Positions 1 to 8,974 of a stretch of 62,009 nt of DNA are shown here, piece by piece. The notes below the pieces were generated by a model, which was given only the letters and a program-made list of their open reading frames with translations, was not told the origin of the DNA and did not search any database. Every line of letters starts with the position of its first letter. Positions within the stretch are counted from its first letter, which is position 1. The stretch comes from an uncultured Rhodospirillales bacterium (GTDB lineage Bacteria; Pseudomonadota; Alphaproteobacteria; RF32; CAG-239), in assembly GCA_902761715.1 (NCBI GenBank), contig CACWLK010000007.1, positions 1 through 62,009 of the forward strand. Direction: 5' to 3'. Both the position numbers and the translations under genes were made by a program.

Positions 1-1
1 T

Positions 2-157
2 AAAGACCACTCTACAGGTTACCGTTTGAATGCCGGTGTTCAATACAACATCGACGAAAACTGGTCTCTCCGTGGTATGTACCATCACGTATATACTCAG
101 AAGTCTTGGGTTGACGCTATCGACGAATTTTCTGTTGGTATCAGATACAACTTCTAA
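2..157 (+). CDS. Outer-membrane beta-barrel protein, C-terminal end (partial)
   Basis: Open from the window edge to the TAA at 155-157, leaving the last 51 residues. The peptide alternates polar and hydrophobic/aromatic residues (for example GYRLNAGVQYNI and WSLRGMYHHVY) and ends in SVGIRYNF. A C-terminal aromatic Phe is the usual recognition signal for the BAM outer-membrane assembly machinery. It looks like the last strands of an OmpA/opacity-type barrel. The N-terminus is outside the window, so the specific family cannot be given. A strong terminator follows. Confidence 0.7.
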   Translation, partial: KDHSTGYRLNAGVQYNIDENWSLRGMYHHVYTQKSWVDAIDEFSVGIRYNF

Positions 158-173
158 TTCTTTTAGAGTTCAG

Positions 174-205
174 AAAAAGCCTCCTCATTCGGGAGGCTTT
201 TTTTA
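174..205 (+). terminator. Rho-independent terminator of the outer-membrane protein gene
   Basis: GCCTCC (179-184) pairs with GGAGGC (192-197) across a 7-nt loop. Flanking A and T runs extend the stem, and an uninterrupted T-tract follows. It sits 18 bp after the stop codon. Confidence 0.85.
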
Positions 206-233
206 TTGCCTGAAATTATCTTTTTCTAAAACT

Positions 234-267
234 AAAACCCCTCGCCTTGTATAAAGCGAGGGGTTTA
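234..267 (-). terminator. Terminator downstream of nifJ
   Basis: CCCCTCGC (238-245) pairs with GCGAGGGG (256-263), extended by AAA/TTT. On the minus strand the hairpin is followed by a T-rich stretch. It lies 25 bp beyond the nifJ stop and could work in both directions. Confidence 0.75.
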
Positions 268-291
268 TTTGACCTTAGGTCAGGTTGCAGA

Positions 292-3200
292 CTACTCTGC
301 AACCTCAACCTTATATTCAGCCATATGCTCTAACAGGTTACGCTTTTCTTTTGCGCCTTCCTGAGCTTTATTAAGCAAGGTCTCATAACGTTCCGGATTT
401 GCCTTATTGACAATCTGGAAACGAGTCTCATTGCCATAGTAGTCAGACAACGGACGAGACGGAGCCTTAGAGTCGAGCATCAACGGAGCTTTACCCTCGG
501 CAATATTATTCGGATTATAACGATACAACGGCCAGCTTCCGCTTTCAACAGCGGCTTTTTGGTGATCCAAACCGTCGTTCAAGTTAAATCCTTGAGCAAT
601 ACAGTGGCAATAAGCAATAATCAAAGACGGACCATCATAAGCCTCGGCTTCATTCATTGCCTTAATCAACTGCATGTCATTGGCACCGGCCGAAACCTGA
701 GCCACATAAACATTACCGTAAGACATAGCAATCATGCCCAAATCTTTCTTCGGCAAAGCTTTTCCGGCAGTTGCAAATTTTGCACTTGCGCCCATCGGGG
801 TTGCTTTTGACTGTTGACCGCCGGTGTTAGAATATACACCTGTATCCATAACCAAGATATTGATGTTCTTGCCGGAAGCAATAGCGTGATCCAAGCCGCC
901 AAAACCGATATCATAGGCCCAGCCGTCGCCACCCAAAATCCACAAAGATTTCTTAATCAGGTAGTCAGCCAGTTTATCCAAATGTTTGGCTTCTTCAGTA
1001 TCAATCTTAGCCAAAGCTGCACGCAACTCTTTAACATTGTCGCGTTGAGCATCAATCTCAACATCGTTAGACTGTGGGTTGTTCAAAATCTTGTCAGCAA
1101 CTGCTCCGACTTTGTCTTTCAAACCTTCCAACAAAGATCTTGCAAAAGCTGTCTGTTGATCGATAGAAAATCTCATACCCAAACCAAACTCGGCATTATC
1201 TTCAAACAAAGAGTTTGCCCAAGCCGGTCCATGACCTTTTTCATCTTTTGTATACGGAGTTGTCGGCAAGTTACCTGAATAAATTGAAGAGCAACCGGTT
1301 GCATTGGCAACAACCATTCTGTCGCCGAACAACTGAGTCAACAATTTAACATAAGGTGTTTCACCGCAACCTGCACAAGCACCTGAGAACTCAAACAACG
1401 GTTGAATCATCTGGGTTGTCTTCGGCATATTCTTAACAACTTCGGTACGTTTTACATAAGGCAAGGTCTCAAAGAATTTCCAATTTGCAACCTCGGCCTC
1501 AATATGATTTTCAATATGATCCATATTGATAGCCTTTTTGCTGGCATCTTCTTTGTTCTTTGCCGGACAAGCCGATGTACAAATACCGCAACCGGTGCAG
1601 TCTTCTGCCGAAATTTGCAAAATAAACTTCTTGCCGGCAAATTCTTTACCCTTATATTCAGCGGTCTTCAAAGTTGCCGGAGCATTTTTCAACTGCTCGT
1701 CATCAGCAACTTTCATTCTGATAACACCATGCGGGCAAACCAAAGAGCACTTACCGCATTGGATACAAACGCTTGGATCCCAAACCGGAATTTCGGTTGC
1801 AATGCAACGTTTCTCATATTGAGTTGTGCCTGTCGGCCATGTTCCGTCAACAACTTCTCCAAAAGCAGAAACCGGCAATTGATCACCACGGTCGGCAATC
1901 AACTCTGCAGTCAGTTTCTTTACAAATTCCGGAGCATTTGCCGGAACCGGAGCCTGACGATTAAATGTTGATGTAACATGATCAGGATATTTAACTTCAT
2001 GCAAATGAGCCAACGAGGCATCAACAGCGGCAAAGTTCTTTTGAACAATAGCATCGCCTTTTTTGCTGTATGTTTTCTTAATTGCATTTTTAATTTGTGC
2101 AATAGCCTCATCTTTCGGCAAAATATTAGAAATTGCAAAGAAGCAGGCTTGCATAATTGTATTAATGCGTTGTCCCATACCTGTATCACGGGCAACTTCT
2201 ACCGCATTAATGGTATAGAACTTAAGCTTCTTGGAAATAATCTGCTCTTGAACCTCTTTCGGTAAATGATTCCAAACTTCTTCAGCACTGTACGGTGCGT
2301 TCAGCAAGAAAGTTGCGCCTTCTTTGGCAATTTTCAAAATATCAACTTTGTTCATAAACGGGAACTGGTGGCAAGCAACAAAGTCTGCCTTATTAATCAA
2401 ATAAGCCGACTTAATCGGATTGTCTGAAAAACGCAGGTGTGAAGTTGTCATAGAACCTGACTTGCGGCTGTCATAAACAAAGTAGCCTTGTCCGTATTTT
2501 CCGGCATCTTCGGCAATAATCTTAATCGAGTTTTTGTTAGCGCCGACGGTACCATCAGCACCCAAACCGAAGAATACTGCACGAACAACATCTTTCGGCT
2601 CGGTATCGATACTGCTGTCATCAAACGGCAAAGATGTTTTGTTAACATCATCAACAATACCGACAGAAAAACCATTAATCGGTTTAGCACTAAAGCCGTT
2701 ATCATAAACAGCTTTAACCATACCCGGAGTAAATTCTTTTGAAGACAAACCATAACGTCCGCCGACAATCTTTGGCATAGTAGCAATTTTGCCGTTAGCA
2801 AAGGCTTGAGACAAAGTAGCGACAACATCCAAATACAAAGGCTCACCGGTAGAACCCGATTCTTTTGTTCTATCAAGTACCGAAACAACTTTAACGCTTG
2901 CCGGCAATACCTTCAAGAACGATTCTTCTGGGAACGGACGATATAAGTGAACTTTCATAACGCCCAATTTTGCACCTTTGGCATTCAAATAATCGATAGT
3001 TTCTTCAACTGTCTCAGCACCTGAACCCATAATAACAATAACTTGCTCGGCATCTTTTGCACCATGGTAGTCAACAACATGATATTGACGACCTGAAATT
3101 TTTGCAAACTTGTCCATTTCTTCCTGAACAATGCCTTCAACTTTCTTATAATAAGGATTAGAGGCTTCTCTGCCCTGGAAGAATACATCCGGATTTTGTG

Positions 3201-3858
3201 CTGTTCCGCGAACAACCGGAGCCTCAGGACGCAAGGCATGTTTTGCATTAAATGTATAATCAACGCCTTTAAGCATTGCTCTCAAATCATCGTCAGAAAG
3301 CAATTTAATTTTTTTGATTTCGTGTGAAGTGCGGAAACCGTCAAAGAAATGCATAAACGGAACACGTGCACGCAATGTTGATGTTTGTGCAATTGCAGCC
3401 ATATCATGAGCTTCTTGTACAGAATTTGAAGCCAACATTGCAAAACCTGTCTGGCGGCAACCCATAACGTCCGTATGGTCGCCGAAAATTGACAATGCGT
3501 GATAAGCAAGTGAACGTGCCGCAACATGCATAACAAACGGCGAAAGTTCACCGGCGATTTTATACATATTCGGAATCATCAACAACAAACCTTGAGATGC
3601 AGTAAATGTTGTTGTTAAAGCACCGGCCTGAATAGAACCGTGGCAAGCGCCGGCAGCACCGGCCTCAGACTGCATTTCTTGAACTTCCGGAACAACGCCC
3701 CAAATATTCTTTTGCTTTGCAGCTGACCATGCGTCAGCCCATTCTCCCATCGGTGAAGACGGAGTAATCGGGTAAATAACGCAGACCTCATTCATACGAT
3801 GTGCAACCGAAGCGGCCGCTTCGTTACCATCCATCATTTTCATTTTTACTTCTGACAT
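292..3858 (-). CDS. nifJ: Pyruvate:ferredoxin (flavodoxin) oxidoreductase
   Basis: A 1188-aa protein, the normal size of the single-chain enzyme that oxidises pyruvate and CoA to acetyl-CoA and CO2 and passes electrons to ferredoxin or flavodoxin. The N-terminal pyruvate-binding region carries IYPITPSSPMGEWAD. A ferredoxin-type segment holds two CxxCxxCxxxCP clusters near residues 690-702 (CIQCGKCSLVCP) and 752-763 (CTGCGICTSACP). Near 824 the CAGCGETPY segment contributes to the third cluster, and the thiamine-diphosphate domain shows GDGWAYDIGFGG and SNTGGQQSKATP. The start is supported by AAGGAT upstream of the ATG. The enzyme is oxygen-sensitive in most organisms and points to anaerobic or microaerobic pyruvate use. 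It appears monocistronic. Confidence 0.97.
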   Translation of the reverse strand: MSEVKMKMMDGNEAAASVAHRMNEVCVIYPITPSSPMGEWADAWSAAKQKNIWGVVPEVQEMQSEAGAAGACHGSIQAGALTTTFTASQGLLLMIPNMYKIAGELSPFVMHVAARSLAYHALSIFGDHTDVMGCRQTGFAMLASNSVQEAHDMAAIAQTSTLRARVPFMHFFDGFRTSHEIKKIKLLSDDDLRAMLKGVDYTFNAKHALRPEAPVVRGTAQNPDVFFQGREASNPYYKKVEGIVQEEMDKFAKISGRQYHVVDYHGAKDAEQVIVIMGSGAETVEETIDYLNAKGAKLGVMKVHLYRPFPEESFLKVLPASVKVVSVLDRTKESGSTGEPLYLDVVATLSQAFANGKIATMPKIVGGRYGLSSKEFTPGMVKAVYDNGFSAKPINGFSVGIVDDVNKTSLPFDDSSIDTEPKDVVRAVFFGLGADGTVGANKNSIKIIAEDAGKYGQGYFVYDSRKSGSMTTSHLRFSDNPIKSAYLINKADFVACHQFPFMNKVDILKIAKEGATFLLNAPYSAEEVWNHLPKEVQEQIISKKLKFYTINAVEVARDTGMGQRINTIMQACFFAISNILPKDEAIAQIKNAIKKTYSKKGDAIVQKNFAAVDASLAHLHEVKYPDHVTSTFNRQAPVPANAPEFVKKLTAELIADRGDQLPVSAFGEVVDGTWPTGTTQYEKRCIATEIPVWDPSVCIQCGKCSLVCPHGVIRMKVADDEQLKNAPATLKTAEYKGKEFAGKKFILQISAEDCTGCGICTSACPAKNKEDASKKAINMDHIENHIEAEVANWKFFETLPYVKRTEVVKNMPKTTQMIQPLFEFSGACAGCGETPYVKLLTQLFGDRMVVANATGCSSIYSGNLPTTPYTKDEKGHGPAWANSLFEDNAEFGLGMRFSIDQQTAFARSLLEGLKDKVGAVADKILNNPQSNDVEIDAQRDNVKELRAALAKIDTEEAKHLDKLADYLIKKSLWILGGDGWAYDIGFGGLDHAIASGKNINILVMDTGVYSNTGGQQSKATPMGASAKFATAGKALPKKDLGMIAMSYGNVYVAQVSAGANDMQLIKAMNEAEAYDGPSLIIAYCHCIAQGFNLNDGLDHQKAAVESGSWPLYRYNPNNIAEGKAPLMLDSKAPSRPLSDYYGNETRFQIVNKANPERYETLLNKAQEGAKEKRNLLEHMAEYKVEVAE

Positions 3859-3973
3859 TTCATATCCTTATAAGTTTATTTATATTAGAAAAAATTTTTC
3901 TGACCGCTATATATCACGCCGAGAGTCAAAAATCTACCAAAAAATGAGCTTTTTAAGACGATATTCTGTTTAA

Positions 3974-4001
3974 TCTTACTTTAAACTTTTAATTTTATAA
4001 T
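3974..4001 (+). promoter_or_regulatory. Possible promoter of the 4029 lipoprotein gene
   Basis: A consensus TATAAT at 3996-4001 lies 27 bp before the ATG, with a weak -35 (TCTTAC) 16 bp upstream. The -10 match is perfect but the -35 is poor, so this is tentative. Confidence 0.35.
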
Positions 4002-4028
4002 ACCCAAAAAAAATAAAGGAGAAAAATT

Positions 4029-4319
4029 ATGATTAAACAAACCGCAATTATCGGACTTGTTTTGGCTGTTTCGGCCTGTTCTTTGCTTGCTAAAGACGAA
4101 GGCAAAACACCTCAAACCCAAATCGGACAACTCAACAGCTGCATGCTCAACCAGGTATATGACATGAAAGCCGCCGGAACTCTGTTCCAATCCGACAAAT
4201 GGACCACCGCACGCTCGATTTTAAACACTTGTGAAAAAAGACTTAACATCGCCGGCAGCTCTATCAACGAAACCCAAAGCATGAATATTGTCGGAAGCGT
4301 AATCGATTCTCTTAAGTAG
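4029..4319 (+). CDS. Small putative lipoprotein
   Basis: A 96-aa protein with a short signal sequence and the lipobox VSAC at about residues 14-17, predicting a lipid-anchored Cys on the mature N-terminus. The mature part is hydrophilic, with further Cys at LNSCML and NTCEKR that might pair. The ribosome site AAAGGAG precedes the ATG with good spacing. The stop is 7 bp before the trmN6-like methyltransferase, suggesting co-transcription. I do not recognise a family, and function is unknown. Confidence 0.75.
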   Translation: MIKQTAIIGLVLAVSACSLLAKDEGKTPQTQIGQLNSCMLNQVYDMKAAGTLFQSDKWTTARSILNTCEKRLNIAGSSINETQSMNIVGSVIDSLK

Positions 4320-4326
4320 AGGTCTT

Positions 4327-5055
4327 ATGACACAGCACACTGATGATTATTTGCTTGACCGCAGAATAAAAATTTTTCAACCCGTAGATGGTTATCGGGC
4401 ATCGAGCGATGCCGTGCTTTTGTCTTCGGCAATACAAAAGGTAAAAAACGGCGAAAAAATTCTCGATCTTGGTTCCGGTACCGGAGCAATTTCGCTGTGT
4501 CTGGCTCACCGTTTTCCGGCCGCTCAAATCTGCGGCTTCGAAATTCAAGACGAGCTCGTAAAACTTTCTAACCAAAGTGCCAAAGCCAATGGTTTTAACA
4601 ATCTCACATTTTTGAACTGCGATCTCCGCCAAGCACAAAACAGTTGGTTTGGTCAATACGACCATGTTATAACCAACCCGCCTTATGCCAAAGACGACAT
4701 GCCTTCCCCCAACAAAAGCAAGGCCACCGCTCACAATTTGAATGATATTGATTTAACCGCCTGGCTTAAGTTGGCATTAAAATGTCTGCGCTCCCAAGGT
4801 AGAATTTATATTATTAATCGTGCTGAAGCCATTGACGAGATTTTATCGGTTCTTTACAAGCACACCGGAGCCATTACCATTGTTCCGCTGTGTTCAAAAA
4901 GCGGGCAAAATGCCAAAAGAGTACTGGTATGCGCTCGTAAAGGGGTGCATACCCCCACCCGCATTTTGCCACCGCTGATAATCCATAAAGCTGACGGTTC
5001 TTACACCACAAAAGCCCAAAAAATCTTACGAGACGGAATTTGTCTGTTTGACTAG
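4327..5055 (+). CDS. tRNA1(Val) (adenine-37-N6)-methyltransferase family protein
   Basis: 242 aa. A Rossmann methyltransferase with SAM motif I LDLGSGTGAIS (about 46-56), an acidic motif FEIQDE (71-76) and the N6-adenine/N5-glutamine signature NPPY (117-120). The N-terminal phrase FQPVDGYRASSDAVLL is characteristic of the YfiC/TrmN6 (COG4123) group, which methylates A37 of tRNA-Val in Escherichia coli. Substrate assignment is by family only. It overlaps the convergent GGDEF-like gene by four bases. Confidence 0.85.
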   Translation: MTQHTDDYLLDRRIKIFQPVDGYRASSDAVLLSSAIQKVKNGEKILDLGSGTGAISLCLAHRFPAAQICGFEIQDELVKLSNQSAKANGFNNLTFLNCDLRQAQNSWFGQYDHVITNPPYAKDDMPSPNKSKATAHNLNDIDLTAWLKLALKCLRSQGRIYIINRAEAIDEILSVLYKHTGAITIVPLCSKSGQNAKRVLVCARKGVHTPTRILPPLIIHKADGSYTTKAQKILRDGICLFD

Positions 5056-5624
5056 TTCCCGCTGTAAAACATCAAATTGTTTTCTCCTTGCGATTGTGCC
5101 CGTTGCAAAGCAATAATTGCTTTTTCGACCAAACTTTTGGCTTTTGTGTCTTCACCATCATAAATGCTCGCCCCCATACTTGTTACAAGTCTTTCATTAT
5201 TTTTGAGCGGAGTACGAAAAATCGTGCGCACTCTTGCCAACTCCAAATCTATTTCCTCGCCGGTATTAAGTCTCGGCATCATCAGCCAAAAAGTATATCT
5301 GATACCGCGCGCCAACGTATAATTTGAGGGCAGATAGATTTTCATTCTTACTGCAATTTCTCTGATAATACTCTCCGGACTGTCAAAAAGATTGAGATTT
5401 TCAACATTAATTCCTAAAACCACAATTTTATCACGCTTTACCCTGACATCTTTATGGCTTTCATAATTAATTGCCGTTTGCAAGCGGTCCTCAAACAAAT
5501 AATAACTTACCAACCCGCTCTCATCATCATACATACAGGCCGTATCCTCCCGTCTGGGTTTACGCAGTTCATTTGTTACCGCCCCTCTGTGATTTACTCT
5601 TGTTTTTTCTTCTTCATCGTCCAT
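5052..5624 (-). CDS. Degenerate GGDEF-domain protein
   Basis: 190 aa. The fold signature of a GGDEF domain is visible: DDESGLVSYYLFEDRL resembles the usual D-x-TGL-x-N-R/F start, and GASIYDGE followed by IALQRAQSQGENNLMFY resembles the C-terminal helix (ALY-AK-x-GRN). The catalytic GGDEF loop is replaced by RGIRYTFWLMMP, so diguanylate cyclase activity is not expected. A role as a scaffold or nucleotide sensor is inference. The start at 5624 is chosen because GGAGG lies five bases before that ATG; an upstream in-frame ATG at 5636 lacks a site. It is downstream of rpoH in the same direction. Confidence 0.65.
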   Translation of the reverse strand: MDDEEEKTRVNHRGAVTNELRKPRREDTACMYDDESGLVSYYLFEDRLQTAINYESHKDVRVKRDKIVVLGINVENLNLFDSPESIIREIAVRMKIYLPSNYTLARGIRYTFWLMMPRLNTGEEIDLELARVRTIFRTPLKNNERLVTSMGASIYDGEDTKAKSLVEKAIIALQRAQSQGENNLMFYSGN

Positions 5625-5684
5625 TTCTGCCTCCATTATTGTTCACAAATAATATTAGCACCGATTCTTTTAAAACAACCTAGA

Positions 5685-6554
5685 CTATTGCATAATATTA
5701 TTACGGATTTTGCGAATTGAGTTCAGTTCAATTTGCCGCACCCGCTCTTTGGAAATCGAATAATGCTTGCTCAAATCCTCTAATGTGATTGATTTTTCGC
5801 ACAAACGCCTCTTAAACAAAATATCCTTTTCTCTCGGGTTCAAACATTTCCACGCTTCATTGAACTGCAACTTTCTTTGTGCCATAATTTCATTTTTGCT
5901 GATAACTTCTTCTTGATTAGGTTTGCTGTCGGCTACAAAATCTAACAACTCTCCACCGTCCTCGGCTTCTCGGTCCAACTGCACATTAAGTGAACCGTCG
6001 TGCGACTTTAAGCGTGTATTCATATCCGTAACTTCCTGCACACTAACATCAAGTATATCAGCAATGGCATTAAGCACCTCATGCGACATTTCTCTGTCAT
6101 CGGTCAACCCGAATTGGTTTTTCATTTTGCGTAAATTAAAAAACAACTTTTTCTGCGCGGCAGTAGTACCGATTTTGACCATCGACCACGAATTTAAGAC
6201 ATATTTTTGAACGGCGGCCCTTATCCACCATAGCGCATAAGTTGAAAACCTGAATCCTTTATCCGGATCAAACTTATCAACCGCATACAACAACCCGATA
6301 TTGCCCTCAGATATCATCTCTGCCATTGGCAATCCGTAACCCTTAAACTTTGATACGACCTTAACCACCAACCTCAAATGTGAGGTAACCAGTTTATAAG
6401 AAATTTTCTTATCCTTTGTTTTTACATATTCTTTTGCCAACATATATTCTTCTTCCGGCTCCAAAATCGGAAACCGTCGAATACTTTGCAAATATCTGGC
6501 CAAATTAATTTCCGGCGAAAAATCTTCTGATTCAAACAAACTGCCGTTTTTCAT
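5685..6554 (-). CDS. rpoH: RNA polymerase sigma-32 factor (heat shock)
   Basis: 289 aa, the usual RpoH length. Sigma region 2 is intact: GNIGLLYAVDKFDPDKGFRF followed by FSTYALWWIRAAVQKYV (core binding and -10 recognition). The RpoH-box-like QKKLFFNLRKMK follows, and region 4 shows NPREKDILFKRRL and SITLEDLSKHYSISKERVRQ with the -35 helix-turn-helix. GGGGAT precedes the start. rluD lies directly upstream on the same strand, an arrangement common in Alphaproteobacteria. Confidence 0.95.
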   Translation of the reverse strand: MKNGSLFESEDFSPEINLARYLQSIRRFPILEPEEEYMLAKEYVKTKDKKISYKLVTSHLRLVVKVVSKFKGYGLPMAEMISEGNIGLLYAVDKFDPDKGFRFSTYALWWIRAAVQKYVLNSWSMVKIGTTAAQKKLFFNLRKMKNQFGLTDDREMSHEVLNAIADILDVSVQEVTDMNTRLKSHDGSLNVQLDREAEDGGELLDFVADSKPNQEEVISKNEIMAQRKLQFNEAWKCLNPREKDILFKRRLCEKSITLEDLSKHYSISKERVRQIELNSIRKIRNNIMQ

Positions 6555-6610
6555 TTTATATCCCCTGCGTATATATTTTTGACAGGAAGGATATATAAAA
6601 TGATTTTAGC

Positions 6611-7606
6611 TTACTCGGTAGACGGCATTTTTAGTTCACAGCGTTCTAAAATCTCGCACATATCCTGCGGAAAATCGCACTTAAACTGCATCCACCGCCC
6701 CGATCTCGGGTGCTCAAAACCGAGTGATGCCGCATGAAGAGCCTGACGTGGAAAAGAATTTATAAAACTTTTTATCTCAGAGCTAAGACCTTTTATTTGT
6801 GTTTTGCCCGACTTCTCATATACTTTATCACCGACCAAATTGCAGCCTATCGATGACATATGCACCCTTATTTGGTGCGTGCGACCGGTTTCCAAGTTGC
6901 ACTTAATCAAACTAACAGTACCATTATTTGTGCAAAGTGTTTGATAGTGTGTAACCGCATGTTTCCCGCCATTGGCAACCAATGCCATTTTTTTGCGATC
7001 AAACCTGCTGCGGGCAATATTTCCCTCAATCACACCATTCATCGGGTTAGGACAACCATATACCACGGCAAAGTATGTCCTCTCAATACTGTGTTTTACG
7101 AACTGCTCCGACAAGCCCTTATGTGCCATATCATTTTTAGCCACAACCAACAGCCCGCTGGTATCTTTATCGATTCGATGGACAATTCCCGGTCTTTTTA
7201 CTCCGCCTACACCCGACAAATTGCCCTGACAATGAAACAACAAAGCATTAACCAATGTTCCGCTTTTTGCCCCAGGTGCCGGATGCACTGTCATACCGGC
7301 CGGCTTGTTAACCACAATCAAATCGTCGTCTTCATATATAACATCAAGTTCAATGTCTTCTGCCTGTGGTTCGGCTTCTTCCGCCTCTGGGATCATCACG
7401 CAAAAACTGTCGCCACTGCTTACCTTAAAATCATTTTCGGTAATAACATTTTCGTCCAGACTGACATTGCCGGAATTAATCAGTTTTTGCACCATTGAAC
7501 GCGATAAATCAGGCATATTTTGGCTCAAAAACTTGTCCAATCTTTGACCTGACCATGTTTCGTCAACCGCCGGCGAAAAATATGTATTGTTATCATTAAT
7601 TTTCAT
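6611..7606 (-). CDS. rluD: 23S rRNA pseudouridine synthase, RluD type
   Basis: 331 aa. An N-terminal S4 RNA-binding domain (about 17-80, SGQRLDKFLSQ) is followed by the RsuA/RluA catalytic domain with HRIDKDTSGLLVVAK. The catalytic Asp is at about residue 146. Later motifs include the nucleotide-contacting ETGRTHQIRVHM. RluD makes the pseudouridines in helix 69 of 23S rRNA; the exact positions here are inferred from family. It precedes rpoH and is divergent from the 92-aa membrane protein. Confidence 0.93.
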   Translation of the reverse strand: MKINDNNTYFSPAVDETWSGQRLDKFLSQNMPDLSRSMVQKLINSGNVSLDENVITENDFKVSSGDSFCVMIPEAEEAEPQAEDIELDVIYEDDDLIVVNKPAGMTVHPAPGAKSGTLVNALLFHCQGNLSGVGGVKRPGIVHRIDKDTSGLLVVAKNDMAHKGLSEQFVKHSIERTYFAVVYGCPNPMNGVIEGNIARSRFDRKKMALVANGGKHAVTHYQTLCTNNGTVSLIKCNLETGRTHQIRVHMSSIGCNLVGDKVYEKSGKTQIKGLSSEIKSFINSFPRQALHAASLGFEHPRSGRWMQFKCDFPQDMCEILERCELKMPSTE

Positions 7607-7685
7607 AAATTTTCATACTTTATAAATAAACTGTCTGTATAATACCATAGAGATTAAAGTTTCAAATTGCAAGGAATTATAGCGC

Positions 7686-7964
7686 ATGAATCAGCTCAAA
7701 CTCATAAAAATCATTGTTTTTATTTTTACGTTTTTACTGATTTTCGGCAGTCTGACCTTGATTGGGTGCTTTTATCACAAGCTCTCCAAACCTAGCATTA
7801 CAGCCAAGATAAACCTTGCTCAAACTTCAACCTCGGCAATCAAGCAAATTGCCGCAGATGACGGACTGCTTTATATTCTCATTACCGATTTGAAACAGCC
7901 GGACAAAATTATTATTTTCAACCCAGAAAAAAACGCAATTGTTTCCAACCTTGTCACATATTGA
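7686..7964 (+). CDS. Small membrane protein, possibly DUF6476 type
   Basis: 92 aa. One strong N-terminal hydrophobic helix (about 8-30, IIVFIFTFLLIFGSLTLIGC) and a short extracytoplasmic domain with a beta-like pattern (DDGLLYILITDL, DKIIIFNPEKN). The position next to rluD, divergently oriented, is where Alphaproteobacteria often carry a small DUF6476 membrane protein; the link is inferred from position and size. The Cys after LIG could be a lipobox but the preceding residues are not ideal. The stop TGA overlaps the ribosome site of the next gene, so the two are likely translated together. Confidence 0.6.
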   Translation: MNQLKLIKIIVFIFTFLLIFGSLTLIGCFYHKLSKPSITAKINLAQTSTSAIKQIAADDGLLYILITDLKQPDKIIIFNPEKNAIVSNLVTY

Positions 7965-7972
7965 GGATCCAA

Positions 7973-8884
7973 ATGAGCGAAAGTGATGAAATTATTTCAA
8001 AATTGACCAGTGATGTCAAAGATGTTACTCCGTCAACCGCCTCAAATACCGAGGATGACGAATTCAGTGCTCTGCTTGACCAGTTTATTCAAAACGAACT
8101 CAGTAACATTGAGGAAGAAAAAGAAAATACCCGCGTTATGTTGGAGGAACCAGAACCCCAACCGATTGATGACGCTACCGATGAAGAAGTTGCCGATTCG
8201 CTCGATATTTCAGAGCAAAAACTTTATATGGCCTATCGCAACTATGTTGACGCAATTACCAACATTGCTGAAACCCACAAGGTGCCGGCCCCAAAGTTTC
8301 ACATCAAAGCTCAAGTGCTATACCCCAAGTACACCCCCGGATTAGGCAATCTTATCAGCATTGACGTTTTGCAAGGTTGGGACGTAATGTTCAACGCTTT
8401 CCCTGATGACATAATCAAAATCCAGCCTCACGCTTCCGACGAAGAACTGCTTGATTTTGCTGAACAGCATACTGACGAAAACCTGCAAATGGCTGTGGTT
8501 TCTTATGTTGAAATCTTGTTTGAAATAGAAGGTTGCGAAATTACCTATGAAAAGCGCCTGCTTGAATACGAGCATAACAAAATTGAACAGGAAATCATTG
8601 AAGAGCACCGTCGTCGCGCCGAACGTGCCCGCCGCTATATCAATGCTATTGAGAAAAAACATTTTCCGGTTAATGCCGAAAGACTAATTACCAACTACTT
8701 TAAGGTTGCGTCAAAAGATCCCGCCGGCTCGTTTGAGGCTGTTACTACCAATCCGGCAATTTTTGCCCCGATTGAAGTTGACAAAATCAAGCCCAAATTT
8801 TTCGGTCTGATTAAACCATCCCCACGCTCTGGAATGATGTTTAACTACAAACTTGGAAAATTTATCAAAAAACTCAAGGCTTAA
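7973..8884 (+). CDS. Hypothetical acidic protein, first gene of the coupling-ATPase cluster
   Basis: 303 aa, no family recognised. Residues 1-80 are acidic and low in structure; the middle (about 80-190) looks globular (FHIKAQVLYPKYTPGLGNLISIDVLQGWDVMF). A charged helix about 200-230 (EHNKIEQEIIEEHRRRAERARRY) could form a coiled coil, and the tail is basic (GKFIKKLKA). No signal peptide or membrane helix, so probably cytoplasmic. The ATG at 7973 is preferred over a TTG at 7961 because GAGGA sits six bases before it. It is followed at 90 bp by the 573-aa gene on the same strand. Confidence 0.7.
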   Translation: MSESDEIISKLTSDVKDVTPSTASNTEDDEFSALLDQFIQNELSNIEEEKENTRVMLEEPEPQPIDDATDEEVADSLDISEQKLYMAYRNYVDAITNIAETHKVPAPKFHIKAQVLYPKYTPGLGNLISIDVLQGWDVMFNAFPDDIIKIQPHASDEELLDFAEQHTDENLQMAVVSYVEILFEIEGCEITYEKRLLEYEHNKIEQEIIEEHRRRAERARRYINAIEKKHFPVNAERLITNYFKVASKDPAGSFEAVTTNPAIFAPIEVDKIKPKFFGLIKPSPRSGMMFNYKLGKFIKKLKA

Positions 8885-8974
8885 TTTTGCGAAAATTAAG
8901 AAAAATATAGACAAAAACGATAAACAATGTTATTATAAAACAAAATGGAACAATATTTATGAAGGATGACAGAC

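Noticed and set aside
6860..7498. A 212-aa frame antisense to rluD
   Set aside because: It is entirely opposite conserved RluD motifs and has no family features.
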